From assembly GCA_002772745.1 (NCBI GenBank), contig PFDV01000001.1, forward strand, positions 1-64,000: a stretch of DNA of 64,000 bases. Direction: 5' to 3'. Source of the DNA: Candidatus Peregrinibacteria bacterium CG10_big_fil_rev_8_21_14_0_10_55_24. GTDB taxonomy: Bacteria; Patescibacteriota; Gracilibacteria; Peribacterales; Peribacteraceae. The translations under genes and the position numbers were made by a program. Below the pieces are notes generated by a model. It saw nothing but the letters and a program-made list of their open reading frames with translations, was not told the DNA's origin and made no database searches. Of the stretch, positions 17,180 through 25,837 are shown one piece after another (the stretch's first letter is position 1; each line of letters starts with the position of its first letter).

Positions 17180-17833
17180 ATGCCCGCAACCGCTCTGCAG
17201 CCCGCTGTCATCGTCGGAGTAGACGAAGCAGGAAGAGGCGCACTCGCGGGTCCGGTCGTCGCGGGGGCGTGCGTACTGCCAAAGAACTTTCGGTCCTTGC
17301 CGCCGTTCCTCCAAGATAGCAAGCAGCTCGACCCTGATGTTCGCGAACATGCCTTTGCCTGGATTTGCAGAAATTGCACAATCGGCACGGGCGCAACAAG
17401 CGCAGAGGATGTCGATACGCATGGTATCCTCTGGGCGACCGAACTTGCTATGCAGCGCGCCGTTGCCGCGCTCGCGGAGGAAGTGACACCCACGTACCTC
17501 CTCATTGATGGCCGCGACGCATTTTGGTTCGACTACCCGCACAGTTCCATCATTCATGGCGATGCACTGGAACCCTGCATTTCCGCAGCATCCATTGTCG
17601 CCAAGGTCACGCGGGACCGACTGATGGTCGCTTACGACAAGGAGTACCCTCATTATGCATTCGCATGCCACAAAGGGTACGGCACACCCGAGCACCTGGA
17701 TCTTGTGAAGAGCCGTGGCCCCTGCTCCATTCACCGCAAGACCTTCCTGACCAAATGCGCTAGCGCTCCGGTGATGCCTGACGCCCCAGCCACCACCAGA
17801 AGAGCGCACCAGCGAGGAAGAGTGGCAGCGTAA
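17180..17833 (+). CDS. rnhB: Ribonuclease HII
   Basis: 217 residues. It starts MPATALQPAVIVGVDEAGRGALAGPVVAGA, whose DEAGRG holds the first two acidic active-site residues. IDGRDAF supplies the third, and HGDALEPCISAASIVAKVTRDR is the diagnostic RNase HII block containing the fourth. RNase HII removes ribonucleotides from DNA and RNA primers using divalent metal. The longer ORF start at 16925 is rejected because it precedes the conserved N-terminus by 85 residues. The C-terminus extends about 30 residues past the conserved core and overlaps convergent lgt by 74 bp, so the final tail is probably not functionally constrained. Confidence 0.92.
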   Translation: MPATALQPAVIVGVDEAGRGALAGPVVAGACVLPKNFRSLPPFLQDSKQLDPDVREHAFAWICRNCTIGTGATSAEDVDTHGILWATELAMQRAVAALAEEVTPTYLLIDGRDAFWFDYPHSSIIHGDALEPCISAASIVAKVTRDRLMVAYDKEYPHYAFACHKGYGTPEHLDLVKSRGPCSIHRKTFLTKCASAPVMPDAPATTRRAHQRGRVAA

Positions 17834-18548
17834 GTAATTGCCCCCTGCTCAAGAGAATGATCTTGAGATCAGTGAGAGGATAGGTTTGCACGCGCAAATA
17901 CTCCAACAGATATCGCAATGCTCCGTAGAGCATAAGGAAGAGCGCAAGCGTGCGGCCGGGAATATTCCGGTATGTACGCAGATGCCAGTAACACGCCACA
18001 GCGATGAAGAGATCTTTGAGCACGGCATACCACTGCGTGGGATGACGCAAGCCCTCCACATCAGGAACCGCGATGCCCCACGGCAGCGTGGTCACGGACC
18101 CGTAGAGTTCCTGGTTGATGAAGTTCCCGATGCGCCCCAGCGCAAGACCGATCGCGCCGGGAATAACGATACAATCCATGAGCGCAACGGAATCAATGCC
18201 CCTCTTGCGAGCAGCGAAGAGTATCCCGAGCACCAGGCCGATCATTCCCCCATGCGAAGACATGCCGCCATGCCAAACCTGCACAATTTCGAGAGGTTCG
18301 CTTAAGAAATACCACGGCTCGTAAAATAACACGAACCCCAATCGTCCACCGACAATGACCCCGACGATGCCCCAGGCGAGAATGCTGGACCAATCGTCGC
18401 TCGTGAGCTGAAGATTACGCCACTTCTGGATCCTGGGAAGCATGAGGAATGCCAGAAGAAAACCGGCAAGGTACAACAGGCCGTACCAATGAATCGAAAA
18501 ACCGGCAATGCTCAGTGCAATCGTCCTTGAAGGAAAAAATTCAATCAT
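17760..18548 (-). CDS. lgt: Prolipoprotein diacylglyceryl transferase
   Basis: 262 residues from MIEFFPSRTIALSIAGFSIHWYGLLY. The Lgt signature GRIGNFINQELYG is intact, as are WHGGMSSHGGMIG and the C-terminal membrane helices (about 7 TM in all). Lgt transfers diacylglycerol from phosphatidylglycerol to the lipobox Cys of prolipoproteins. Several predicted lipoproteins lie in this window (24788, 34687, 49453). A GTG at 18572 overlapping the upstream stop (GTGA) is an alternative start. The ATG at 18548 is preferred because it matches the family N-terminus and has a TATGCT -10 hexamer 6 nt upstream. It may be expressed both by read-through and from this internal promoter. Confidence 0.93.
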   Translation of the reverse strand: MIEFFPSRTIALSIAGFSIHWYGLLYLAGFLLAFLMLPRIQKWRNLQLTSDDWSSILAWGIVGVIVGGRLGFVLFYEPWYFLSEPLEIVQVWHGGMSSHGGMIGLVLGILFAARKRGIDSVALMDCIVIPGAIGLALGRIGNFINQELYGSVTTLPWGIAVPDVEGLRHPTQWYAVLKDLFIAVACYWHLRTYRNIPGRTLALFLMLYGALRYLLEYLRVQTYPLTDLKIILLSRGQLLTLPLFLAGALFWWWLGRQASPER

Positions 18549-18554
18549 GTACTG

Positions 18555-18560
18555 AGCATA
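18555..18560 (-). promoter_or_regulatory. -10 hexamer TATGCT directly before lgt ATG
   Basis: The extended form TGCTATGCT ends exactly 6 nt before the lgt ATG, the spacing expected for a leaderless transcript. Confidence 0.45.
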
Positions 18561-18568
18561 GCAGAAGA

Positions 18569-20029
18569 TCACTCCCCTTCTCCCGGCATACAGGTCACTC
18601 TGAGGAGCGGCGCGTTCTTAACATGCTCAAAACACGGGTCCGCCAGAAACGCTTTGACATACTCACCGTAGTATTCGTAGAAAAGCGGTGACGTCATAAA
18701 GTAGAGCGGTCGCTCCTGCAGAGCGGAGAGGAGATCCAAGCGTTCGTCATGGCTGCCGTAGAGAAATTGTTCCCAGTCATCGTACGTCCACGGAGGGTAA
18801 TCGAACAATCCCGGTCCCCCCGTTTGGTGCTCAGGCAACCATCCCAGGAGCCGCACGGCCATCTGGTTCTCCAGAGCAATGACCGCCGCATCGCTCTCTA
18901 TCGCAGCAGGGAGCGCCTGAATGGACTGGAGCGCCTCGACGCTGGTCCCCGGTTCCCAGCGCAGCATCCAGGTAACGCTCAGCCACCCCTGCCAGAGAAT
19001 CAACGCGACCAGAAGGACGCGTAGGAATCGTGGAGCGATGTAGATCCACGTATCGCGCAGGCCCATCGCCGCAAAGGGGAGAAGAAAGAAATCGAGTTGA
19101 AGGAAGAACCGCCGATAGAAGACGAGCTTGAAGAGCACGAATACGGCACAGACGAGTACGGAAAGTTGCCATACGGAAAAGCGTTCTCTGCGAAAACTCC
19201 AGGCAAATCCCCCCATGCCCAAGGCAAGGAGCACCCACCCGTTACGCACGTAGAGGATGGCATCCGGAAAGACACCGCCGGGCGCGTCTTCCCCCCGCAG
19301 AAGAAGGATGGACTTCAAGGGCGCCCAGAATGCCCTGAACCAGATCGGTGCATACCAGATGAGTCCTAAGAGAGCGATGAGAACAAACAGAATTGTGAGG
19401 CGACGAAAGGACGGATTACGCCACTGCGTGGGCAAGTGGAGTACCCACCACGCTGCAAGAACAAGTGCGAGAATCAATCCGGTTTGGTTATGGGAGAGAA
19501 TCGTCATCGCACCGAGCGGCACGATCCACAGTGATTTTTTCTCAAATGCGCTCAGCGTGAGGACCAGGAAGACCAGGGAAAAAAACGTCTTCCAATACAT
19601 CGCTGCAAAGCCGTCGTAGTACGCCAGGGAGAGCAACCCCATGAGGAGTGTGAGCACTCCGATTGTCCTGTCCTCCCTCTGTGCCATCACCATACCAAAG
19701 ACACTGATAAGCAGAACCGCCATGGCACTCCATATCCACCCCAAGAACCAGTCGACGGGGATGGAGAGCTTCAGGAGATAACTCGAAACGATGAAGAGCC
19801 CGTAGGGGTATTCCTGCGCCCAAGGACGCAACTCCGGAAGAACAAAGGGCGGCCAAGCCTCAGCATAGCGCAGGAAGAGGTACCGATAGATGCCGGGGTC
19901 AAACCCGAGGGGCAATCCAAAGCGCACGACTGGGTAGAGGAACTTCGCTGCCAGGAGGAGGATCAGAGCCCCCACGATGAGCGCAACGGAGTGTTTCTTT
20001 ACCCAAAGACCTGCATGCTGGTACGGCAT
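18569..20029 (-). CDS. Polytopic membrane protein, GT39/ArnT-like glycosyltransferase candidate
   Basis: About 486 residues from MPYQHAGLWVKKHSV. This start lies 7 nt after a TATGCT -10 motif; an ATG at 20041 is the alternative. Ten or so hydrophobic helices are visible. The first loop contains GFDPGIYRYLFLRYAE, a D-containing motif after TM1 as in GT-C polyprenyl-phosphate-dependent glycosyltransferases. The C-terminal ~110 residues are soluble and likely extracytoplasmic, as in that superfamily. The assignment is by topology and the TM1-loop acidic motif, so it is tentative. The stop overlaps an alternative lgt start by 3 bp. A role in envelope glycan assembly is inferred. Confidence 0.6.
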   Translation of the reverse strand: MPYQHAGLWVKKHSVALIVGALILLLAAKFLYPVVRFGLPLGFDPGIYRYLFLRYAEAWPPFVLPELRPWAQEYPYGLFIVSSYLLKLSIPVDWFLGWIWSAMAVLLISVFGMVMAQREDRTIGVLTLLMGLLSLAYYDGFAAMYWKTFFSLVFLVLTLSAFEKKSLWIVPLGAMTILSHNQTGLILALVLAAWWVLHLPTQWRNPSFRRLTILFVLIALLGLIWYAPIWFRAFWAPLKSILLLRGEDAPGGVFPDAILYVRNGWVLLALGMGGFAWSFRRERFSVWQLSVLVCAVFVLFKLVFYRRFFLQLDFFLLPFAAMGLRDTWIYIAPRFLRVLLVALILWQGWLSVTWMLRWEPGTSVEALQSIQALPAAIESDAAVIALENQMAVRLLGWLPEHQTGGPGLFDYPPWTYDDWEQFLYGSHDERLDLLSALQERPLYFMTSPLFYEYYGEYVKAFLADPCFEHVKNAPLLRVTCMPGEGE

Positions 20030-20104
20030 TTGCACAAGCATACCACAGCACAACCGAAGAAGAGCCAAGTCATTGCGACGCCTGGAGGCATATCACTAGG
20101 ATAA

Positions 20105-20470
20105 TGGCATACCGTCCTCCAACGATACGTTCGGAAAAGAAACCTCTTTGTAGGTGATGCCTATCGAACGGTGACCATGCCAACGGTGCCGCTTATCAAG
20201 GTATTGCGCGATCGAGGTGCGCCTCAGGTCATTGAGTACCTGAGTATGGATACCGAAGGCTCGGAGTACGCAATCCTGAAGGATTTTCCCTTTGAGGAAT
20301 ACACCTTTCTCGCCATTTCAGTGGAACACAATTCCATAGAGCAATCCAAGGAAAGTCTCTGCCATCTGCTCGTTGGCAAGGGGTACGTCCGGGTGAAGGA
20401 GGAGCCGGTTGATGACTACTACGTACACTGCTCGCTCCTTCATCATCGAGAGAGTTGTTGTACTATGTAA
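20105..20470 (+). pseudogene. FkbM-family methyltransferase remnant (C-terminal part)
   Basis: The open ORF begins at GTG 20171, but recognisable FkbM sequence extends upstream in frame (NLFVGDAYRTVTMPTVPLI) to a TAA at 20102, with no start codon in the proper place. EYLSMDTEGSEYAIL matches the FkbM core ((I/L)D.(L)S(L/M)D.EG.E..(I/V)L). FkbM methyltransferases are normally ~220-270 aa with an N-terminal SAM-binding half, and that half is missing. Methyltransferase activity is therefore unlikely. The remnant lies between divergent envelope genes and is followed at once by an inverted-repeat-bounded structured element. It could be a decaying gene or a deletion scar. Confidence 0.6.
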
Positions 20471-20613
20471 TGTTCACACATACGAGAATTTTTCTCTTCT
20501 TCTAGGCAAAATATCCCTTGAGCGCCGCACCCGGGAACGGGTGCTGCTGAGTGTAAATTATCTCAAGCAGCAGCCCTTCGTGGCTGCGGTGCCTGGGGAT
20601 ATGTGAACACTAC
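20467..20613. repeat. Inverted-repeat-bounded structured element
   Basis: Outer arms TGTTCACA (20471-20478) and TGTGAACA (20602-20609) are perfect and extend to 11 of 12 bp. Inside are a perfect hairpin GCACCCG-GGAA-CGGGTGC with a GNRA-type loop (20527-20544), a TGCTGAG/CTC-AGCA stem, and GCAGCC-CTTCGT-GGCTGC (20570-20587). The layout is a multibranched RNA or a small non-autonomous element. It ends next to the sortase stop codon. Confidence 0.45.
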
Positions 20614-21420
20614 CTAATCCTCAATGAGATCCGCCAGAACCACAAAACGATCTCGCGTCGATCCAACGGGGAAGCAGGTGATGATCTTCAATGTGCGCTC
20701 TTCGTACTCCTGATGCAGAATATCCGTGGCCGTCTTCGGGACCACATCTGTGGACCGTACGCGGTAGCGTACGGATTGTCCGCGGGCAGTGACGATGATT
20801 TCTGCTCCGCGATCGATGGTCGGCAATTGCGCGAAGAGCGCACCGTAGAGCGAGTCTTGAGCGCGCTCATCGGGAGGACTGCTGTGCCCTGCAATGATGA
20901 GAGATCCGGATCTTCCGGGAGCACTGGAATGTGGATAGGCGGTGGCGCCGTGGAGCAGACCCACCTGCATCTGTTCCTCAAGCATGGCCCAGTCATGCGC
21001 ATCCCAATAGATTCGCGAAGGCAGCCACACCGGAGCCGTAATATCGAGTGAGGGGATGCTGAGCGTGAGCCAAGGCTCAATGCCCCATCGCTCAAGATCG
21101 CTCTTGGGGACATCTTCCGCAGGCGCACGTTCTTCTTTCTGCGTTGCATCAACGACTTTTTCCTGCGCCAGATCGACCTTAGGAACAACGAAAGAAGGAA
21201 TCTCCTGCACATCTTCTTGTGCTGCAGAGTGCACAGCATCAACAGGATCTTCCTCTGTGAACATGGGAGGAGCCACTGCTACGAACATGTATTCCTCTAT
21301 CGAAGTCAGCTCCCCCCTCAGAACATGCCAGGAAACAATTCCCGTCCACAGCGCGAAGGATTCCACAACAAGAACTACGGCAAGCACCGTCAGGAGTACC
21401 TGTTTTTTTGTGTGTGTCAT
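20614..21420 (-). CDS. Sortase (class D/E-like transpeptidase)
   Basis: 268 residues. One N-terminal TM helix (LLTVLAVVLVVESFALWTGIV) is followed by an acidic linker of ~80 residues and a C-terminal sortase barrel. Catalytic residues are visible: His in IIAGHSSPP (residue 179), Cys in IITCFPVGSTRDRFVV (residue 249) and the Arg seven to nine residues later. WLTLSIPSLDITAPVWLP is the typical first strand. Sortases cleave a C-terminal sorting signal and link the protein to an amine acceptor in the wall. No LPXTG-type substrate was seen in this window. The TATAAT ends 8 nt before the ATG, suggesting a leaderless mRNA. Confidence 0.88.
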   Translation of the reverse strand: MTHTKKQVLLTVLAVVLVVESFALWTGIVSWHVLRGELTSIEEYMFVAVAPPMFTEEDPVDAVHSAAQEDVQEIPSFVVPKVDLAQEKVVDATQKEERAPAEDVPKSDLERWGIEPWLTLSIPSLDITAPVWLPSRIYWDAHDWAMLEEQMQVGLLHGATAYPHSSAPGRSGSLIIAGHSSPPDERAQDSLYGALFAQLPTIDRGAEIIVTARGQSVRYRVRSTDVVPKTATDILHQEYEERTLKIITCFPVGSTRDRFVVLADLIED

Positions 21421-21428
21421 TATTAATT

Positions 21429-21434
21429 ATTATA
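21429..21434 (-). promoter_or_regulatory. -10 TATAAT, leaderless sortase promoter
   Basis: TGTTATAAT (extended -10) on the minus strand ends 8 nt before the sortase ATG. The surroundings are AT-rich and there is no Shine-Dalgarno sequence. Confidence 0.5.
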
Positions 21435-21500
21435 ACATATTTTCGTATTTTATTCAAATATCGTATCTCCTCCAACTTCCGTAGAAGAACTGGTTGTATC

Positions 21501-21539
21501 ACCCATCCTCGTCCGTCGAAGGCGGACGACGAACGGGTA
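21501..21539. repeat. Palindromic intergenic hairpin
   Basis: TCGTCCG (21509-21515) and CGGACGA (21523-21529) pair around a TCGAAGG loop, inside ACCC/GGGT outer bases. It resembles the other TCGAAGG-type palindromes near tRNA-Pro. It lies between the divergent sortase and tsaD genes. Confidence 0.45.
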
Positions 21540-21598
21540 CCGCAATAAAAATCCTTGAGTATACTGCAAGATTTTTTTTGCGTAAGCTGGCGAAGCTT

Positions 21599-21604
21599 TA
21601 CACT
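21599..21604 (+). promoter_or_regulatory. -10 hexamer TACACT before tsaD
   Basis: TACACT ends exactly 6 nt before the tsaD ATG. A second -10-like TATACT lies further upstream near 21561, followed by a run of eight T. Confidence 0.45.
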
Positions 21605-21610
21605 GCAACC

Positions 21611-22633
21611 ATGCGGATTCTTGGTATCGAAACTTCGTGCGATGAGACCGGCGTTGCCATCGTTGAGAACGGCACGAACGTCAAGAGCAATGTCATCGCT
21701 ACATCAAAAGATGCGTATGGTGCCCTGGGCGGAGTCATCCCTGAACACGCTGCGCGCAAACAAATGGAGAGCATTCTTCATGTCATTGACCTTGCGCTGA
21801 AGGAAGCCGATGTCGATAGCGAAACACTGGATGCCATCGCGGTTACTCGCGGGCCAGGTCTCTTGGTTTCCCTCTTGGTCGGCACCACCGTTGCCCGCAC
21901 CCTTCATGCGCTCTGGAACGTCCCGCTCATCGGCGTACACCACACATTGGGGCACTTGAGTTCACCGTGGCTTGAACAAGACAACGAACCTCGGTTTCCA
22001 TCCATCACCCTTTCTGCCTCCGGTGGGCACACCGAACTCTGGTACCGCACCGGGCACACGCGCGGAACACTCCTGGGCTCCACGCGCGACGACGCAGCCG
22101 GCGAAGCGTTCGATAAGGGAGCGCAGCTTCTGGGACTCCCGTATCCGGGCGGACCCTCCATTGCCAACGCCGCGCGTCACGGCAACCCCAAGGCATTTCG
22201 GTTCCCCAGCCCTCTCGCTAATAGCCAAGATCTCTCGTTGAGCTTCTCCGGTCTCAAGACTGCCCTGCGCTATACGTTGCGCGATCTCCATGAGCCCTCG
22301 CAGCAAACAATCGCTGATCTCGCCGCCAGCTACCAACAGGCTATTTGCCGACATCTCGCCGACCGTTTGCTTGCTGCCGTACGTGTTACACCCGATATTT
22401 GTGAAGTGCACCTCGTCGGCGGAGTTTCGGCGAATACCGCGCTGCGTACCATGCTCACCGAAGCCCTTGGGAACCTGCCATTGCGCACTCCTTCCAATCT
22501 TCGCTACTGCACGGACAACGGTGCCATGATTGCGGCTGCCGCAAACTTCCTTTACGCCGAACGTGGAAAGAAAGCTTTCGAGCCTTTCGAAACCGTTGCA
22601 GCTCTGCCGCTCTCTGCAGCACTGGAACACTGA
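21611..22633 (+). CDS. tsaD: tRNA N6-adenosine threonylcarbamoyltransferase
   Basis: 340 residues starting MRILGIETSCDETGVAIVENG, the universal TsaD N-terminus, which fixes the start at 21611 rather than the ORF start at 21494. The metal-binding motif HHTLGH, SASGGHTELW and FDKGAQLLGLPYPGGPS are all present, as is GGVSANTALR near the C-terminus. TsaD, with TsaB/TsaE, transfers threonylcarbamoyl from TC-AMP to A37 of ANN-decoding tRNAs in the cytoplasm. The length is typical. No partner gene is nearby. A -10 hexamer at 6 nt spacing and no ribosome-binding site suggest a leaderless mRNA. Confidence 0.96.
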   Translation: MRILGIETSCDETGVAIVENGTNVKSNVIATSKDAYGALGGVIPEHAARKQMESILHVIDLALKEADVDSETLDAIAVTRGPGLLVSLLVGTTVARTLHALWNVPLIGVHHTLGHLSSPWLEQDNEPRFPSITLSASGGHTELWYRTGHTRGTLLGSTRDDAAGEAFDKGAQLLGLPYPGGPSIANAARHGNPKAFRFPSPLANSQDLSLSFSGLKTALRYTLRDLHEPSQQTIADLAASYQQAICRHLADRLLAAVRVTPDICEVHLVGGVSANTALRTMLTEALGNLPLRTPSNLRYCTDNGAMIAAAANFLYAERGKKAFEPFETVAALPLSAALEH

Positions 22634-22676
22634 TACCTCCGTCCGGCGGGCACGGTTAAAATGACGACACGCCGCA

Positions 22677-22772
22677 CTAGAACGCCGAGAAGACGGGGAG
22701 AAGCGCTGTGAGGACGATTGCCGCCATACCGAGGAAGGCAATAACTCGAATGGTACGGTGGTTCTTGGACAT
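22677..22772 (-). CDS. 31-aa single-pass membrane peptide
   Basis: An ORF too short for the track: MSKNHRTIRVIAFLGMAAIV... then LTALLPVFSAF and TAG. The ATG lies 2 nt after the TGA of the upstream PKD-repeat gene (TGATTATG), so it would be translated by coupling. It has a basic N-terminus and one hydrophobic helix, and may be a small membrane subunit of the PKD-protein operon. Family unknown. Confidence 0.45.
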   Translation of the reverse strand: MSKNHRTIRVIAFLGMAAIVLTALLPVFSAF

Positions 22773-22774
22773 AA

Positions 22775-24784
22775 TCAGAAGGCAGAAATAGTAATGACTT
22801 CCTTACTCGTGCTGCCCACGGAATCCTGCACCGTCAACGTCACCTTGTAGGTCCCCGCTTTCTCGAACACATGAACGGGTTGTTGCTCATCGGATTGCGC
22901 TCCATCACCAAAATCCCAAAGAATGGATGCCGGATTGCCCGTCGTGCATGCCATATTGAAACTCACACCAAGCGGAACCTTACCCGATGTTCTACTGGGC
23001 ATGGCGCACGCATCCAACACGGGAGCCCGAACGACAATGAATTTTGAGCCTTCGTACATTTTCCCGCTCGTCGTATATGCCTTGAGAGTGATTTGGAATG
23101 TTCCTGGGAGCTCGAAGGTGTACTCCACAAGAGCCCCACGCTGTTGAGGCGCGCTTTCCTCTTCACCGAACAGCCATTCAAAACCGGTGATTTCCTCGCC
23201 GGGGATCACGGTTTCCGAGGCATCGAATCGAACAACGAGCGGCGCTACCCCCTGCTCCGGAGTCATGCGAATGGAGACACTGGATGCCTGGGGTTCCACG
23301 ATAAGTGTAATGGGCTTGCGCAGAACCTTGCCATCAGGATCCTGCGCGACAAGCGTGAGCGTGTACGTACCCGGGCGGCGATAAATTGCCTGGAGCGTCG
23401 TATCGGTAGAACCCACACTCGTGGCACCCGGAGCCTCCCAGGTAAAGGAGACGAGCGGAAGCGTGGTGCGGGGGGTCAAACTCACGGACACGGGTACCTC
23501 TCCACGCAACTCTTCCTGACCTCGCTCGAACTCTGGCGAGCCATCAAAAGCCAAATCGGGGAGTTTAAGCGTTTCCACAACACGAACCACCTTGGAAAGT
23601 TGCGCCACCGCACCACTCTGTGAGTGGATGACAGCCTTCACCTGGAAGACGCCTCGCTGCTGGAAATTGTGCCCGACACGCTCCCCCTTGGCCTTCTCCC
23701 CATCGCCGAAATCCCAGATGACGTCCTTGATGGCAATGGACGATTGTATGTGAAAAATCGTCCCCAAAGGAGCAGGGCCGATCAGGTTTTCCGGCTCGGA
23801 AACGATGCTCACCGGGAACGGCGGCTCTTCCGGTTCATAGATCTCAATATCCCGTTCGTAGACATTCTGGGTCTGATTGGCAAATTTCACCGTTGCCGTG
23901 ACGGTGAAAGTGCCCGTTTGCAGATACGTGTGCGCGGCATCGGGAAGATCACTGACCGTATCCACAATACCATCGCTCTCAAAATCCCACTGGACTTCGC
24001 GAATCTCTTCTTCCTCATCAATGAGGTGTGCCACGCTGAAACGAATGGGCTCCTCCACGCCCGGGCGCAGCGGCGAAACGGAGAAAACCGCCTTGGGAAT
24101 GGAAACGCGCCTGAGTATCCGACGCGTTGTTCCATTATTGAGCTGAATCGTCACGGCAACTTGATAGACGCCCGGACGATCATAGAGAGCGGTAGCACCG
24201 GGTTCGACCGTGTTGTCATTCTCCACACCATCACCGTCAAAATCCCATGAGAAACTGACAGGACGCAAGTTCCTGTTCGCAAGAATTTTCACCGCATGCT
24301 CCAGGCTAAATGTCACGGCCAGTGGAGCAACCATCTGCTCCTGATCAACCGGATCCGTGATGACGAGAGAGAGTGATGGCTCACGGAGAATCAGTACGGG
24401 GGTAAGCGCACTCAAAACCACACCGGGGAGGAGGAAACCAGCGACTCGGACAAAGCTGAGAATACGCACGCGCGGAGCGACATGTTTACGATTGACGCGG
24501 CGCAGGGCGAGTGCCCCTAAGGAGAGGAGAACGAGCGCGCCGACGACACAACTCATCACACCGGGGAGAAGCAGATCCTGCATCGCCCCTGTCGCACTGG
24601 GGAAAACCAGGAGCAGGAACACACACCAGAGAACATAGGCCCCATAGGGCAATGCAATGAACACGAGCAACACATTGCGCATGCGCTTCGTCATCTTCTC
24701 CGGAACGGCCGGATGAGCCGCATCAACGGGTTCGCCCGGCGCAGGAGAGATGCTGTCGATGGATGGCGGCGGAGATTGCTGCAT
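22775..24784 (-). CDS. Membrane-anchored multi-PKD-domain protein
   Basis: 669 residues. The N-terminal ~60 residues are Pro-rich and cytoplasmic. Three TM helices follow (about residues 38-60, 70-100 and 110-130). A long extracellular part then carries around six PKD/Ig-like repeats recognised by WDFDGDG, WDFESDG, WDFGDGEKA, WLFGEEE and WDFGDG cores and Y..PG.Y.V.V / F...GTF.VT strands. PKD domains serve as spacers or in protein and glycan binding on the surface. The start is 4 bp from the stop of the upstream lipoprotein gene and the end is 2 nt from the 31-aa ORF. No enzymatic domain was seen. Confidence 0.8.
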   Translation of the reverse strand: MQQSPPPSIDSISPAPGEPVDAAHPAVPEKMTKRMRNVLLVFIALPYGAYVLWCVFLLLVFPSATGAMQDLLLPGVMSCVVGALVLLSLGALALRRVNRKHVAPRVRILSFVRVAGFLLPGVVLSALTPVLILREPSLSLVITDPVDQEQMVAPLAVTFSLEHAVKILANRNLRPVSFSWDFDGDGVENDNTVEPGATALYDRPGVYQVAVTIQLNNGTTRRILRRVSIPKAVFSVSPLRPGVEEPIRFSVAHLIDEEEEIREVQWDFESDGIVDTVSDLPDAAHTYLQTGTFTVTATVKFANQTQNVYERDIEIYEPEEPPFPVSIVSEPENLIGPAPLGTIFHIQSSIAIKDVIWDFGDGEKAKGERVGHNFQQRGVFQVKAVIHSQSGAVAQLSKVVRVVETLKLPDLAFDGSPEFERGQEELRGEVPVSVSLTPRTTLPLVSFTWEAPGATSVGSTDTTLQAIYRRPGTYTLTLVAQDPDGKVLRKPITLIVEPQASSVSIRMTPEQGVAPLVVRFDASETVIPGEEITGFEWLFGEEESAPQQRGALVEYTFELPGTFQITLKAYTTSGKMYEGSKFIVVRAPVLDACAMPSRTSGKVPLGVSFNMACTTGNPASILWDFGDGAQSDEQQPVHVFEKAGTYKVTLTVQDSVGSTSKEVITISAF

Positions 24785-24787
24785 GCT

Positions 24788-25783
24788 CTACGATGCAGGA
24801 AGGGACGGAACGATACCTTCGTCAATGAGTTGTTGCATGAACGCATCGTCGAGTTCAGGTTGCACCATATCTCCCTCCATCATGCTCTGAGCGGGAGAAA
24901 CGGGCAAGGACAACCCCATGGGCTTCGCTCCTTTGGGAATCGTCACAGGAGCTCCACTCCCCTGATCTGTAAGATCGATGGAGAAGCGCAGAGAAAGCAT
25001 TCGTTCCGGTCCAAGAGGGACAGCATTCACAGACCACTCCACACGACGCAGCAAGAAGGATTCCGCATCAATCCACAACTCACCCTGGGCATCACTCTCT
25101 TCAACAAAAGTCCGCAATGCCTGCGGATCGAATTCAAGTCCGCCCTCCTCGAGCGAAAGCTCGGAAAAATACGTAACAAGTTTCTCCGGATCAATTGCGG
25201 TCACATAGTGATACGTCGTGTGGCCGTCGACTGTGGCAAACCCCTTGTCTTCACTCACGCGCACGACTTGGGATTGCGCGTTGATGATCTGCGGATCGGG
25301 CGTCACGGAGGTTCCGAACGCTTCCGTACCATCCGAAGGGAGCAGCCACCACACTCCCGAAATTCCTTCCAGTATATCTTGGGGCAAAAAAGTCGACGCC
25401 GAGTCATCCCGAATATTCTCGATACGCACGTACGTTTCCGTCGGTGATGCGACGACGATCTGCACCGTTCCTCGAAGCTCTCCGCCATCCGTGTTCGCTG
25501 TACTCCTGAGGACGACGTCGGCCTCAAGCGCCACCTGTGCCCCTCCGTTCTGCGACACACCGGAAATCTGGGCTTCTCCCGTCACCTCCTTCATCCAATC
25601 CTCGCGATCCGGTGAAGCATAGGTGAGTAGAACATCCCCAGAAAATGCGACGGATTCTACGCGCTGACTCTCGCGCGCTGCGCGCGCAAGCACCTCCTCT
25701 ACAGGCAATCGCTGCACCGGTGGTCGCGCGCAGGCAACAAGCACCAGGCAAAGCGCGCCGATGATTGTTCGCTTTTGTGGCAC
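24788..25783 (-). CDS. Putative lipoprotein (LppX/LolA-like fold candidate)
   Basis: 331 residues starting with GTG. MPQKRTIIGALCLVLVACARPP gives a lipobox (LVAC) for Lgt/LspA processing. A GGTGGAG sequence ~7 nt upstream may be the ribosome-binding site. The mature part shows alternating strands with repeated amphipathic motifs (VAFSGDVLLTY, VALEADVVLRS, GELRGTVQIVV) like the half-barrel of LppX/LolA-type carriers, and GELWIDAESFLLRRVEWSV, a common block of that group. The C-terminal ~40 residues are flexible. The fold call is tentative. It probably acts outside the membrane, in one operon with the PKD protein. Confidence 0.6.
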   Translation of the reverse strand: MPQKRTIIGALCLVLVACARPPVQRLPVEEVLARAARESQRVESVAFSGDVLLTYASPDREDWMKEVTGEAQISGVSQNGGAQVALEADVVLRSTANTDGGELRGTVQIVVASPTETYVRIENIRDDSASTFLPQDILEGISGVWWLLPSDGTEAFGTSVTPDPQIINAQSQVVRVSEDKGFATVDGHTTYHYVTAIDPEKLVTYFSELSLEEGGLEFDPQALRTFVEESDAQGELWIDAESFLLRRVEWSVNAVPLGPERMLSLRFSIDLTDQGSGAPVTIPKGAKPMGLSLPVSPAQSMMEGDMVQPELDDAFMQQLIDEGIVPSLPAS

Positions 25784-25837
25784 GGGTAGGTCTCCACCAG
25801 TGTGCCACGCAGAGGAGCGTATGCCAATAAGCCCGCC

